Positions 9,170 to 19,068 are shown, counted from the first letter of the stretch. The stretch: 64,000 nt of DNA from JAZRPG01 sp045649105 (GCA_045649105.1 JAZRPG010000041.1:24152-88151); one strand, 5' to 3'. The notes: generated by a model from the sequence alone, not told the origin. Program-made: numbers and translations.

Positions 9170-11209
9170 TCATCTCCCACTGCCGTTAAGCGCTCTGTAT
9201 ATTGCAGAATCCGCCAAATTCACTTTATTATTATGATCTGCTACCGAAATATGTACCCTTTCCCCGTCACATTCAAACTCAAGAAGCCCTACTTCGCGGA
9301 ATATCTCAAGTGCCGTCAGAAACTTATATACCGTTATCCCCCTGTCCGCAGCGCAGATTTTCTTCTGCATCGCGGTAATGGGCGCATCAGCCTCAAACAC
9401 CTTTTTTGTAATCGTGCGCCAGATTGTACCAAGCTCGCCATACGAAACAGTCTCAGCACCGGAGCAATCCCCTGCTTTAAGCTTTTCAATAGTGCCGAGT
9501 GCGCCGTCTATCCGCTCAAGCTCCTCCTCGCACGGACGCGCATCCTTTATATGAAGCTGTACACTTCTGCCGTTATAGTTATTTATCTCAGGTGTGAACA
9601 CGACATCTATGTAGTCGCCCTCTCCGAAAGAAATCTCCTGAAGTGTCTTCCCGAAATAAACGCACTGGAACCTTTTTCCGTGCTCTAACATAATTTTAAG
9701 GTGCCTGTTTCCGCCTATCGGGAATATTTGTGATACTTTGCAATTATTCATACGAAGCTTTGGCGCCTCATTCATCTTTCCGTACGGCTCCATAATGCTG
9801 AGTGCATCAAGCTGCTCTATCGTCAGCTCATCGGGACTTGCCTCAAAATCTATCTCAAGCACCGGCACATACTCCCGCATCTCCGGAAGCAACGCCTCAC
9901 AAAGCTTTTTCCTGAACTCCGGAATATTTTCTCTTTTTATTACAACGCCCGCTGCAAGGTCATGCCCGCCGAATTTTTCGACAACATCTGCGCACTTACC
10001 GAGTGCACTGTGCAGGCTGATACCCGGAACACTGCGACCTGAGCCGCGACAACCATCCTCATCCGACGATATAAGGACTGCGGGTTTTCCAAACCGATTG
10101 CATATGCGTGACGCAACAATACCGAGAACTCCATGATGCCACCTGTCCCCGTCTATTACCGCAGCGCTTTCGTCAAGGTATTCGGGGTGTTCCTCTAGCT
10201 TTGCCAAAACCTCACTCATTATTTTATTCTCGCACTCCCGCCGCTCGTTGTTCTTTTCACCGAGCTGCGCAGCAAGACGCTTTGCATCCTCCTTATTATC
10301 CGCAAACAGCAGCTCCAGCGCCAGAGACGCGCTGCCCATACGCCCTGCGGCATTTATCCTCGGCCCGATAAGAAAACCTATTGCGCCCGCGCTGAGCGGC
10401 TCTTTTTTTGTGGCACCTGCATTATCAAGCAACGCTGCAAGCCCCGGGCTTTCCGTCTCCGACAAAAGCTCCACCCCGAGGGAAACGATTATTCTGTTTT
10501 CATCACACAGCGGCATTACATCCGCAATCGTACCTATGCATACATACGGCAGGTATCTCCTCAAAACTTCCCTGTCATTTCCGCACATCGCACTCACAAG
10601 TTTGTAAGCAACGCCTACACCGGCAAGCCCGGAAAAGGGATACGAACAATCCTCTCTGCTCGGATTTACAACAGCGCATGCCTCCGGCAGTGTCTCTCCG
10701 CATTTATGGTGGTCAGTTATTATCATATCCATTCCGAGCTCTGTCGCAAGCTTTGCTTCATCTACTGCGGTAATTCCCGTGTCGACCGTAACTATGACCT
10801 TTACTCCCATATCCGCAAGCTCACGAAGGGTATTTGAGGCAACGCCGTACCCCTCGCTCAGTCTGTCCGGAATGTAATATGTACAGTCCGCGCCGATACT
10901 TTTTAAGTAGTGCAGCACAGTGTATGTCGCTGTGACGCCGTCTGCGTCATAATCACCGTAAACTGCGATTTTCTCACCATCATTTATTGCAGCATTAAGG
11001 CGCGCGACAGCCTTATCCATGTCGCGCAAAAGAAACGGGTCATGCAACCCGTCTGTACTTTTTGCGAGGAATGCACGCGCATCGCCTACCGATACAATTC
11101 CCCTTGCTGCAAGCAGCTTTGACACAAGCGAAGGAAGTCCAAGCTCTTCCACAAGTCTCCGCGCAGCGGCTCCATCATAATTACCCGTTACCCATTTCGT
11201 TCTCTTCAT
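9170..11209 (-). CDS. recJ: single-stranded-DNA-specific exonuclease RecJ
   Basis: 679 residues. DHH-family motifs: VYGDYDADGVTAT (acidic motif at residues 86-91), TVDTG, ITDHHKCGE (DHH at 166-168), then the DHHA1 region with GGHDLAAGVVI. It digests ssDNA 5'-to-3' in recombination and mismatch/base-excision repair. The C-terminal ~120 residues beyond the OB region are lineage-specific. First gene of the recJ-relA-dtd-MBL-hemZ-kinase operon; divergent from yihY. Confidence 0.95.
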   Translation of the reverse strand: MKRTKWVTGNYDGAAARRLVEELGLPSLVSKLLAARGIVSVGDARAFLAKSTDGLHDPFLLRDMDKAVARLNAAINDGEKIAVYGDYDADGVTATYTVLHYLKSIGADCTYYIPDRLSEGYGVASNTLRELADMGVKVIVTVDTGITAVDEAKLATELGMDMIITDHHKCGETLPEACAVVNPSREDCSYPFSGLAGVGVAYKLVSAMCGNDREVLRRYLPYVCIGTIADVMPLCDENRIIVSLGVELLSETESPGLAALLDNAGATKKEPLSAGAIGFLIGPRINAAGRMGSASLALELLFADNKEDAKRLAAQLGEKNNERRECENKIMSEVLAKLEEHPEYLDESAAVIDGDRWHHGVLGIVASRICNRFGKPAVLISSDEDGCRGSGRSVPGISLHSALGKCADVVEKFGGHDLAAGVVIKRENIPEFRKKLCEALLPEMREYVPVLEIDFEASPDELTIEQLDALSIMEPYGKMNEAPKLRMNNCKVSQIFPIGGNRHLKIMLEHGKRFQCVYFGKTLQEISFGEGDYIDVVFTPEINNYNGRSVQLHIKDARPCEEELERIDGALGTIEKLKAGDCSGAETVSYGELGTIWRTITKKVFEADAPITAMQKKICAADRGITVYKFLTALEIFREVGLLEFECDGERVHISVADHNNKVNLADSAIYRALNGSGR

Positions 11210-11367
11210 TTTTCATTTCCTTTATTATTTATGATTATATTATATCAAATTTTTTTAAAAAAACAACCTTACCGGAATGCTCGGGCATAAGTATTTTATT
11301 TTTATTCTTTTAGTGCTATAATATACAGGAATAACTATTTTATATTTTATGTGGAGGCGATTGAATC

Positions 11368-12222
11368 TTGTTTGAGAAACTGCTTCAAATAAAACCCGGC
11401 TCCTCTGAATTCACAATTGCCACCAAGGCACTTATACGGAATTTTCGCGAACACGGCGTCGGGTATGCAGGCGGTCAGATAGCATACTTTCTGATTCTGT
11501 CGCTTTTTCCGTTTTTGATTTTTATAAATGCGCTCATTGCCTCTTTTAACATTCCCGCCTTGAGCGTTATACAGTTTTTAGAGCCGTTCTTCCCCGAGCA
11601 AATCATTTCGCTCATCGCAAAGTATATCGAGTACATCAGCCAAAACCGTGGTATAAGCCTTCTTTCCTTCGGTATTATTCTTGCTGTATTTTCTGCTTCA
11701 AAAGCTGTCAGGTCTCTTGTAAACGCCTTTAACAATGCATATAATATCCCGCCGCAGCGCGGCTTTTTCGCACAGCTTCTGTTTTCGATGCTCTTTATTT
11801 TCGTATTCGGAGTGATAGTCCTTATATGTATTATGCTCGTTGCATTCGGAAACGAGTCCATATCAGGAATTATCGATGAAATTTCTGTTTCATTTGCTTT
11901 TATTGACTTGCTCGCAATATGGCGCTGGGTCACCATCTCCTTAATAATGTTTCTGATTATATCCGTTATGTACAAGCTTCTGCCGGATAAGAAAATAAAA
12001 TACAAAGATACTCTCCCCGGTACTCTGCTTGCGCTTGCCGGATTTATCGTGCTGACATCTCTTTTCTCCCTATATGTGAATAATTTTATGGTAACATCTG
12101 CGCTCTACGGCTCTATCGGCGCCGTTATCCTCCTTTTGCTCTGGGCGTATTTTGCAGGTACAATTCTTGTGCTGGGTGCAGAGCTCAACAACATATGCGA
12201 AATGATAAGAAAAAAACAATAA
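11368..12222 (+). CDS. YihY/BrkB family inner-membrane protein
   Basis: 284 residues with about six predicted membrane segments. AYFLILSLFPFLIFI near residue 39 and the C-terminal ALYGSIGAVILLLLWAYF match the YihY/virulence factor BrkB family, whose role is not settled despite an old RNase BN label. The start must be the TTG at 11368: an in-frame TGA lies at 11362-11364, and GGAGG sits 11 nt upstream. A TATAAT-like box at 11317-11322 is a likely -10. Confidence 0.85.
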   Translation: MFEKLLQIKPGSSEFTIATKALIRNFREHGVGYAGGQIAYFLILSLFPFLIFINALIASFNIPALSVIQFLEPFFPEQIISLIAKYIEYISQNRGISLLSFGIILAVFSASKAVRSLVNAFNNAYNIPPQRGFFAQLLFSMLFIFVFGVIVLICIMLVAFGNESISGIIDEISVSFAFIDLLAIWRWVTISLIMFLIISVMYKLLPDKKIKYKDTLPGTLLALAGFIVLTSLFSLYVNNFMVTSALYGSIGAVILLLLWAYFAGTILVLGAELNNICEMIRKKQ

Positions 12223-12230
12223 ACGCACAA

Positions 12231-12259
12231 AAGGCCCCGTTCATAATGAACGGGGCCTT
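12231..12259. terminator. bidirectional terminator between yihY and acpP
   Basis: Perfect 13-bp GC-rich stem (12231-12243 with 12247-12259) and a 3-nt loop in the gap between convergent genes, flanked by A/T on both sides. Confidence 0.85.
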
Positions 12260-12279
12260 AAATTATCCGTAAGCCTTAT

Positions 12280-12507
12280 TTACATATTTGCTTCGATATA
12301 ATTTACAACATCACCGACTGTTTTAAAGAGGTGCGCATCGCTGTCACTGACAGTAATCTGAAACTCCTCCTCAACAGACATCATAAGCTCAACCATATCA
12401 AGTGAATCTGCTCCAAGGTCATCTATTATGCTCGTATTCTCCGTAACTGTCGAAGGGTCTACATCGAGCTGTGTCTCCAAAATGTTTCTCAAAGTGTCAA
12501 GTACCAT
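12280..12507 (-). CDS. acpP: acyl carrier protein
   Basis: 75-residue acidic protein with DDLGADSLDMVELMMSVEEE; Ser in DSL is the phosphopantetheine attachment site. It carries acyl intermediates in fatty acid synthesis. It stands alone here with no fab genes adjacent, but has its own promoter-like element at 12563-12591. A specialised ACP cannot be excluded, though the sequence is close to primary-metabolism ACPs. Confidence 0.93.
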   Translation of the reverse strand: MVLDTLRNILETQLDVDPSTVTENTSIIDDLGADSLDMVELMMSVEEEFQITVSDSDAHLFKTVGDVVNYIEANM

Positions 12508-12562
12508 AAATTATACCTCCGTAACATAAATTAGTGGCTTCTGCCACATCTTCCTAACACGT

Positions 12563-12591
12563 ATAATAGCACTAATAATCAAGTTTTGCAA
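12563..12591 (-). promoter_or_regulatory. sigma-A-like promoter for acpP
   Basis: Minus strand TTGCAA, 17-nt spacer, TATTAT, about 55 nt before the acpP ATG. No FapR-like palindrome was recognised. Confidence 0.5.
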
Positions 12592-12606
12592 TAGGTGAAT
12601 TTCAAG

Positions 12607-13719
12607 TCAGACAAGTTTCTTTTTTACAAGCTCCAAAAACTTCTCTGCCTCCTCCTCCGTACTGAAGCGGGACAGACTTATCCGCACAACACTGCCCGAA
12701 AGCTTATCAGAAACCCGCAACGCCCGCAAAACATGGCTTTTCTTACCTCTGCTGCACGCAGAGCCTGATGATACATAAATTTCCGATTCCTCCAGAATCC
12801 GCATTGACACCTCACTCGGATATTTTGTAAACGCAACAGAAAGAATGTGCGGAGCGGGATTGTGAGGTTCGATTACATATGCATTTTCAAAGGACGCTAT
12901 CCCATCTGAAATCTTTTTGCGCAGACGAGATATTCTCTCCATATCCGGCATGCAGCTCTCCGAAGCTATCTTCACAGCCTCCCCGAAAGCGGCAATCAGC
13001 GGCACAGACTCCGTTCCCGAGCGCATACCGCGCTCCTGTCCTCCGCCGCAAATCTGTGGAGCAAGACGCACTCCGCGGCGGATATACAGCGCTCCCACCC
13101 CCTTCGGTGCATGGATTTTATGCCCGCTTACGGATATTATATCCACTCCCAAGCGGTTTACATTCATCGGAATCTTAAGAAACGCCTGAACAGCATCCGT
13201 GTGTATAAGAACATCTCTTTTTTTCGCCCTGACAGCGTTTGCAATCGCCCGAATATCCATCACTGAGCCTACCTCGTTGTTAACGCTCATAACCGACACC
13301 AGGAATGTGTCATCTCTTACGGCAGCAGCGACATCCTCAGCATGTACCGAGCCGTCTTCCCCCGGCTCTATAAACGTAACATCATAGCCGCGCGCCTCAA
13401 GCTTTTTTGCCGCATTCAGCACAGAGGGATGTTCAAATGATGTTGTTATCATATGGCGGTGGCGACCTGAGCGTTCTGCCGCACCGAAAATCGCAAGATT
13501 GTTGCTCTCCGTTCCGCAGGAGGTAAATACAACTTCATCCCCGTCACACCCGAGCACAGCGGCAATCGCAAGTCTTGCCTTCTTAACTTCGAGCTCTGCA
13601 GATATACCCATTGCGTGTAACGATGACGGATTACCAAAACCGTCGCACATTGCCTTCAGAGCTGCATCTGCCGCTTCGCGAATCACTGCCGTGGTCGATG
13701 CATTATCAAAATAAATCAT
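12607..13719 (-). CDS. cysteine desulfurase (NifS/IscS class V aminotransferase)
   Basis: 370 residues. FTSCGTESNN and IHTDAVQAF are PLP-binding motifs, SGHKIHAPKG holds the Schiff-base Lys201, and SSGSACSRGK holds the persulfide Cys322. It releases sulfur from cysteine for Fe-S clusters, thiamine or tRNA thiolation. The short catalytic-loop form SSGSACSxG resembles NifS/IscS-like type I enzymes. No iscU or mnmA neighbour is present, so the acceptor is unknown. Confidence 0.9.
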   Translation of the reverse strand: MIYFDNASTTAVIREAADAALKAMCDGFGNPSSLHAMGISAELEVKKARLAIAAVLGCDGDEVVFTSCGTESNNLAIFGAAERSGRHRHMITTSFEHPSVLNAAKKLEARGYDVTFIEPGEDGSVHAEDVAAAVRDDTFLVSVMSVNNEVGSVMDIRAIANAVRAKKRDVLIHTDAVQAFLKIPMNVNRLGVDIISVSGHKIHAPKGVGALYIRRGVRLAPQICGGGQERGMRSGTESVPLIAAFGEAVKIASESCMPDMERISRLRKKISDGIASFENAYVIEPHNPAPHILSVAFTKYPSEVSMRILEESEIYVSSGSACSRGKKSHVLRALRVSDKLSGSVVRISLSRFSTEEEAEKFLELVKKKLV

Positions 13720-13857
13720 TTAAAATCTCTCCGCCTTATCTTTATCATATGGGCACTTTTCCGCTTTATCTCAAGCTTTTCTGCCCGAAACACATGTCGT
13801 TGCACTCTCTTATTTTTACATTATAGAATATTTTTTCTGATAAATCCAGTATTAATA

Positions 13858-13887
13858 TTGTAAAAGCAGAGTGAAGTGTGTTATAAT
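13858..13887 (+). promoter_or_regulatory. promoter of purA
   Basis: TTGTAA, 18-nt spacer, TATAAT; the -10 ends 80 nt before the purA start, leaving a moderate 5' leader in which no known riboswitch was recognised. Confidence 0.55.
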
Positions 13888-13967
13888 ATGCGTTGGCATT
13901 GATAAGGCGCGGTTTTGCGCATATATATTTAAAGACTTTTCGGAACTATATAAGGGGGAGTCATTGC

Positions 13968-15242
13968 ATGTCAGGAAAAGTTATCCTCGGAGCGCAGTGG
14001 GGCGACGAGGGCAAGGGCAAATTTATAGATATATTCGCATCGGAGGCCGATTTGGTTGTCCGCTCGCAGGGCGGTAACAACGCGGGTCACACGGTAATTG
14101 TAGGTGATAATGTCTATAAGCTGCACCTCATTCCGTCAGGTATACTCTATAAAGGTACAATGAACATTATCGGGTCAGGTGTTGTTCTCGACCCGAAGGT
14201 TATTCTGTCCGAGATGGACGAGCTCGCAGAAAAGGGTGCTCCGCTCGACAATTTATTTATCGACTCGCGCACGCATGTTATCATGCCCTGGCACATCGAA
14301 CAAGATGGGCTTGAGGAGATTGCCCGCGGTGCAGGCGATATCGGAACAACAAAGAAGGGCATCGGACCCTGCTACATGGACAAAGCTCAGCGCATAGGCA
14401 TCCGTATGCATGACTTTGTTTCAGAGGAAAAGTTTTTTGCAGCAGTTAAGCGCATAGGCACTATTAAAAATAACCTTTTTGTAAAATACTACGGCGGAAA
14501 AGCACTTGACCTTGACGCAATTGCCGCTGAATACTGGGAGTATGCAAAGAGACTCTCTCCCCTTGTCCGCGATACGACGGTCATGGTATATGATGCGCTC
14601 AAGAGTGGCAAAAAGGTTCTGTTTGAAGGTGCTCAGGGTACGCTTCTCGACCTTGATATGGGTACGTATCCGTATGTTACATCATCTCATCCTGTCGCCG
14701 GCGGCGTATGTGTCGGCTCAGGAATCGGCCCGACACTTATCGATGAAGTTGTCGGCATATTCAAAGGATACACGACACGCGTCGGAAAAGGTCCGTTCCC
14801 GACAGAGCTTGATGACGAAATCGGCGAATATATACGCTCAGCAGGTGCTGAATTCGGCGTTACTACCGGTCGTGCGCGCCGCACAGGTTGGTTTGACGCC
14901 GTTATGGCGCGGTATGCCGTCCGCGTAAACGGACTCACTTCTATAGTCATAAATAAAATCGACCCTCTTCGCGGACTCCCGACTTTGAAAATCTGCACAG
15001 CATACGAGATGGACGGAAAGATTATAAACGACTTCCCTGCCGACCTCGATGACCTTGCTAAGTGCAAGCCGGTTTATGAGGAGCTTCCGGGATTTAACGA
15101 GGATATTTCCTCTATAAAGCGCTACGAGGACTTCCCTGCAAATATAAAGAACTACATTGATGCGGTTGAACGCCTCTGCGGATGCCCGGTTTCAATAGTC
15201 GGCGTCGGACCTGACCGCGAACAGATAGTATATAAAAAGTAA
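13968..15242 (+). CDS. purA: adenylosuccinate synthetase
   Basis: 424 residues. The N-terminus GAQWGDEGKGK is the GTP-binding/catalytic signature, followed by GGNNAGHT, GTTKKGIGPCY and the C-terminal KIDPLRGL region. It joins IMP and aspartate with GTP in AMP synthesis. An upstream in-frame start at 13893 would add 25 residues, but the ATG at 13968 has a GGGGGAG Shine-Dalgarno 7 nt before it and begins exactly at the conserved N-terminus. Single-gene transcript, ended by the hairpin at 15262. Confidence 0.96.
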   Translation: MSGKVILGAQWGDEGKGKFIDIFASEADLVVRSQGGNNAGHTVIVGDNVYKLHLIPSGILYKGTMNIIGSGVVLDPKVILSEMDELAEKGAPLDNLFIDSRTHVIMPWHIEQDGLEEIARGAGDIGTTKKGIGPCYMDKAQRIGIRMHDFVSEEKFFAAVKRIGTIKNNLFVKYYGGKALDLDAIAAEYWEYAKRLSPLVRDTTVMVYDALKSGKKVLFEGAQGTLLDLDMGTYPYVTSSHPVAGGVCVGSGIGPTLIDEVVGIFKGYTTRVGKGPFPTELDDEIGEYIRSAGAEFGVTTGRARRTGWFDAVMARYAVRVNGLTSIVINKIDPLRGLPTLKICTAYEMDGKIINDFPADLDDLAKCKPVYEELPGFNEDISSIKRYEDFPANIKNYIDAVERLCGCPVSIVGVGPDREQIVYKK

Positions 15243-15261
15243 TTTTTCAAAACCTATTATG

Positions 15262-15297
15262 CGGCAGCGGACTTTTTACGGTTCGCTGCCGTTTTTT
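15262..15297 (+). terminator. intrinsic terminator after purA
   Basis: 10-bp stem (15262-15271 with 15282-15291, one wobble pair) followed by six T. Confidence 0.85.
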
Positions 15298-15374
15298 ATA
15301 GAATTCACACCGCGCGCAGTAGAAGATATAGTTATTTTACTAAAAATAAAATACCATATATTGTGTTTTTGATA

Positions 15375-15403
15375 TTGACAGAAATTCAAATAAGTAGTAA
15401 AAT
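15375..15403 (+). promoter_or_regulatory. promoter of nrdJ
   Basis: TTGACA, 17-nt spacer, TAAAAT. The start lies only 27 nt beyond the -10, so there is no room for a cobalamin riboswitch or a long NrdR-regulated leader. Confidence 0.65.
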
Positions 15404-15429
15404 AAATGCTATTGAAGGAGGAGAATACG

Positions 15430-17694
15430 ATGAAAATATCTGAAAATGCAATCAAGGTTCTCGAAAAAAGATACCTTGCAAAAGATGCAAACGGAAAGGT
15501 TACAGAATCTGTTGAAGGTCTGTTCCGCCGCGTAGCTGATGCAATTTCCGCATCTGACTTAAATTATGACAAAAATGCCGACATAAAGAAAATTTCGGAC
15601 GAATTCTATAATGTTATGACGAATCTTGAGTTTTTGCCGAACTCGCCCACACTTATGAACGCAGGGCGTGACCTCGGCCAGCTCTCGGCATGCTTTGTGC
15701 TTCCGGTTGCCGACTCCATGGGTGATATTTTTGAGGCCATCAAGCAAGCTGCCCTCATTCACCAGAGCGGAGGCGGCACAGGGTTTTCGTTCTCACGCCT
15801 TCGTCAGAGCGGCAGTGTTGTCCGCTCAACGGGTGGCGTTGCGTCCGGCCCCATATCGTTTATGAAAGTATTTAACATGGCTACTGAGGCCGTCAAGCAG
15901 GGCGGAACGCGCCGCGGCGCCAACATGGGAATCCTCAGGGTTGACCACCCCGATATTCTTGAGTTTATCTCCTGCAAGGAAAACACATCTGACATTACAA
16001 ACTTCAATATATCAGTCGGAATTACGGAAGAGTTTATGAAAGCCGCCGAGGAGGGACGCGACTATGACCTTATCGCCCCCAATACCGGCGAGGTTGTTGC
16101 CACGCTCTCTGCGCGTGACGTCTTTTCAAAGATTGTAGACCACGCATGGTCAACGGGTGAACCGGGAATAATATTTCTCGACAGGCTCAACCGTGACAAT
16201 GTCGTCCCGTCGCAGGGTGAAATTGAATCCACAAACCCCTGTGGCGAGCAGCCGCTTCTCCCCTATGAGTCATGCAACCTCGGTTCCATTAACCTCGTCG
16301 AGATGCTCGCTGAAAATGACTTTGACTGGAAGAAGCTTAAAAAGACAATTAAAACGGCTGTTCATTTCCTTGACAATGTAATCGATGCGAATAAATACCC
16401 CCTTGAGCTTATAGATTTCACTACAAAGCAGACACGAAAGATTGGCCTCGGTGTCATGGGCTGGGCAGACTCGCTCTTAAAACTCGGAATCCCATATAAC
16501 TCCGACGAGGCTGTAGAGCTCGCTGAGAAGGTTATGGGCTTCATTACCGAGGAAGGACGCGCTGCAAGCCGCGCTTTGGCAAAAGTACGCGGTGCATTCC
16601 CGCTCTTTAACGAAAGCATATACAAGGATGAGGAGCCGCTCCGCAACGCAACAGTCACTACAATAGCTCCGACAGGTACACTCTCAATAATCGCAAATGT
16701 CTCAAGCGGTGTTGAGCCTGTATTTGCTTATGCATACATACGAAATGTTATGGACGGAACGGAGCTTCTCGAGGTTTCCTCTCCGCTCCGCGATGAGCTT
16801 ACACGCCGTGGCCTCTACAGTGATGAGCTTATGCGCAGCGTCGCAAAAGCAGGAAATCTGCATAATCTTGACGGCATTCCTGACGATGTGCGCCGTATAT
16901 TCGTATCGGCACACGAGGTTACGCCCGAGTGGCATATTAAGATGCAGGCCGCATTCCAGCGCCACACTGACAATGCCGTATCAAAAACCGTAAACTTCCC
17001 GAACAGCGCAACCCGCGAAGATGTTGCCGAGGTATACACACAGGCATATAAGCTCGGCTGCAAGGGTGTTACAATATACCGTGACGGAAGCCGCGATTCG
17101 CAGGTTTTAAACATCGGTGAGGTAAAGCAGTCGGCAGAAAACAAACCTGCCGCTCCCGGAAAGATTCTTCCGAGAAAACGCCCCGAGGTTACTCACGGCA
17201 TAACCGAGCGCTGCGAAATCGGATGCGGAAAGCTTTACATTACCATAAACTATGACGAAAACGGAATTTGCGAGGTATTCACAAACACCGGACGTCACGG
17301 CGGATGCCCATCACAGAGCGAGGCTACAAGCCGCCTCGTAACAACTGCGCTCCGCTCCGGTGTAGATGCTCAATACATAATAAAGCAGCTTAAGGGCATA
17401 CGCTGTCCGTCAACAATCCGTCAGCCGGACAAGAAGGTCACCTCCTGCCCCGATGCCATTGCCCGCGCACTTGAGGGTGTTCTCAAAAACTACGAAAACG
17501 GAAATCTCAAGACATGCGGAAGCGTAATAGAGTCCTGCAAGGCTTCGAAAAAGGCGCCTACAGCAGCATCTGCTGCGCATGACATTCCTGCCTCAGCTTC
17601 AAAAATCCGCGTATGTCCTGAATGCGGTGCTGCAGTTGAGCACGAGGGTGGCTGTGTCGTCTGCCGCGACTGCGGATACTCAAAATGTAACTAA
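15430..17694 (+). CDS. nrdJ: adenosylcobalamin-dependent (class II) ribonucleotide reductase
   Basis: 754 residues. FLPNSPTLMNAG, GGGTGFSFSRLR, NPCGEQPLLPYESCNLGSIN and TIAPTGTLSIIANVSSGVEP are signature motifs of class II large-form enzymes. The C-terminus (last ~35 residues) carries CPECGAAV and CRDCGYSKC, the zinc-ribbon tail usual in this subgroup. It reduces ribonucleotides using coenzyme B12 as radical source, working with or without oxygen. The ATG at 15430 is chosen over 15406 because AAGGAGGAG lies just upstream. No intein or frameshift seen. Confidence 0.95.
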   Translation: MKISENAIKVLEKRYLAKDANGKVTESVEGLFRRVADAISASDLNYDKNADIKKISDEFYNVMTNLEFLPNSPTLMNAGRDLGQLSACFVLPVADSMGDIFEAIKQAALIHQSGGGTGFSFSRLRQSGSVVRSTGGVASGPISFMKVFNMATEAVKQGGTRRGANMGILRVDHPDILEFISCKENTSDITNFNISVGITEEFMKAAEEGRDYDLIAPNTGEVVATLSARDVFSKIVDHAWSTGEPGIIFLDRLNRDNVVPSQGEIESTNPCGEQPLLPYESCNLGSINLVEMLAENDFDWKKLKKTIKTAVHFLDNVIDANKYPLELIDFTTKQTRKIGLGVMGWADSLLKLGIPYNSDEAVELAEKVMGFITEEGRAASRALAKVRGAFPLFNESIYKDEEPLRNATVTTIAPTGTLSIIANVSSGVEPVFAYAYIRNVMDGTELLEVSSPLRDELTRRGLYSDELMRSVAKAGNLHNLDGIPDDVRRIFVSAHEVTPEWHIKMQAAFQRHTDNAVSKTVNFPNSATREDVAEVYTQAYKLGCKGVTIYRDGSRDSQVLNIGEVKQSAENKPAAPGKILPRKRPEVTHGITERCEIGCGKLYITINYDENGICEVFTNTGRHGGCPSQSEATSRLVTTALRSGVDAQYIIKQLKGIRCPSTIRQPDKKVTSCPDAIARALEGVLKNYENGNLKTCGSVIESCKASKKAPTAASAAHDIPASASKIRVCPECGAAVEHEGGCVVCRDCGYSKCN

Positions 17695-17701
17695 CGCCTT
17701 A

Positions 17702-17730
17702 TTGACACAATCCCTCTGTAATAGTATAAT
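17702..17730 (+). promoter_or_regulatory. consensus promoter of the nucleotide-sugar dehydrogenase gene
   Basis: TTGACA, 17-nt spacer, TATAAT, starting 8 nt after the nrdJ stop; start codon 44 nt downstream. Confidence 0.75.
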
Positions 17731-17774
17731 TACATGAGCAAAAAAACACACACTACCTGAAAAGAGGTACGGTT

Positions 17775-19001
17775 ATGTCAAAAATTAATGTTGTAGGCCT
17801 TGGATATATCGGTCTTCCCACAGCGCTCATGTTCGCCGCTCACGGAGTAGAGGTTGTCGGTACCGATTATAATGAGGAGCTTGTTAAAACTCTGAATTCA
17901 GGCAGCACCACCTTTGAGGAGGATGGCCTTGACGAGCTGTTCAATGCCGCTGTCGCACGCGGAATTACTTTTTCGACGGAGTATGCAAAAACCGATGTGT
18001 ATATCATATCTGTTCCGACTCCGTATGTTAAGGAAAATAAGAAAATTGACCCAAAATATGTAATAAGCGCATTAAAAAGTGTTATGTCTGTTTGTCCGCG
18101 CGGTGCAACAGTCGTAGTTGAATCCACTGTTTCCCCCGGCACTATTGACAGATTCATTCGCCCCGTAATTGAGGAGCACGGTTTTGTCATCGGAAAGGAC
18201 ATAAATATCGCTCATGCGCCCGAGCGCATAATTCCCGGCAACATGGTTTATGAGCTTGAGCATAATTCCCGCACCATCGGCGCTGACAGCATCGAAGTCG
18301 GAGAGGGGATAAAAGCGCTCTATTCATCTTTCTGCAAGGGTGAAATAGTCCTTACCGACATACGCACAGCCGAAATGACGAAGGTCGTGGAGAATACATA
18401 TCGCGACATAAACATCGCATTTGCAAATGAGCTTGCAAAAATTTGCCGCTCGGACAATATGGATGTTTACGAAATTATCAGAATTGCAAACAAGCATCCG
18501 CGCGTCAACATACTTTCCCCGGGCCCGGGCGTCGGAGGGCACTGTATCTCGGTCGACCCCTGGTTTCTCGTCGGAGATTATCCCGGCCTTGCAAACATTA
18601 TCCTCGCCGCGCGAAAGATAAACGACTCAATGCCTGAATTTGTTCTTGAGCGCATAAACGAAATAATGGAGGAACACGGGATATCCGACACCTCTCGCGT
18701 CGGTCTTTACGGCCTTACCTACAAGGAGGATGTCGATGACACGCGCGAAAGCCCGTCACTTCAGCTTCTCGAGAGCATGAAAAAGCATCTCGGCGGAAAA
18801 ATCACCGCATACGATCCGTTTGTCAGCAAAAAGATATGCGCAGGTCAGGTCTTTGACTTTGACGAATTTCTCAAAAAAGTTGACATCGTCGTAATCATGA
18901 CTGCGCACACGCATATAAAGGAAAACGCCTCAAAGCTTGACGGAAAAATTGTTCTTGACACAAGAAATGTCATAAACGGTGACAAAATTTATAAGCTTTA
19001 A
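17775..19001 (+). CDS. wecC: UDP-N-acetyl-D-mannosamine dehydrogenase-type nucleotide-sugar dehydrogenase
   Basis: 408 residues. Rossmann motif VVGLGYIGLPTAL (residues 6-18), TKVVENTYRDINIAFANE with the catalytic Lys203-region, and GPGVGGHCISVDPWF with catalytic Cys257; the C-terminal domain has TYKEDVDDTRESP. These match WecC/UDP-ManNAc dehydrogenase more than Ugd. It would make a uronic acid nucleotide sugar for surface polysaccharide; the polysaccharide locus lies 20 kb away at 38-43.6 kb. Exact sugar specificity (ManNAc, GlcNAc or Glc) is inferred from motifs. Confidence 0.85.
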   Translation: MSKINVVGLGYIGLPTALMFAAHGVEVVGTDYNEELVKTLNSGSTTFEEDGLDELFNAAVARGITFSTEYAKTDVYIISVPTPYVKENKKIDPKYVISALKSVMSVCPRGATVVVESTVSPGTIDRFIRPVIEEHGFVIGKDINIAHAPERIIPGNMVYELEHNSRTIGADSIEVGEGIKALYSSFCKGEIVLTDIRTAEMTKVVENTYRDINIAFANELAKICRSDNMDVYEIIRIANKHPRVNILSPGPGVGGHCISVDPWFLVGDYPGLANIILAARKINDSMPEFVLERINEIMEEHGISDTSRVGLYGLTYKEDVDDTRESPSLQLLESMKKHLGGKITAYDPFVSKKICAGQVFDFDEFLKKVDIVVIMTAHTHIKENASKLDGKIVLDTRNVINGDKIYKL

Positions 19002-19021
19002 TAAACGACAACATTGCAAAA

Positions 19022-19053
19022 AGGCTCTGCCGATAACGGCAGAGCCTCTTTTT
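19022..19053. terminator. terminator between wecC and the HIT gene
   Basis: 11-bp stem (19022-19032 with 19037-19047), loop ATAA, T-rich tail on the plus strand and A-rich flank on the other side, fitting the convergent gap. Confidence 0.85.
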
Positions 19054-19068
19054 ATTTTGCTATAAATA

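Noticed and set aside
13893..13967. N-terminal extension of PurA to 13893
   Set aside because: GGGGGAG lies before the ATG at 13968 and the conserved family N-terminus starts there; the extra residues do not resemble PurA.
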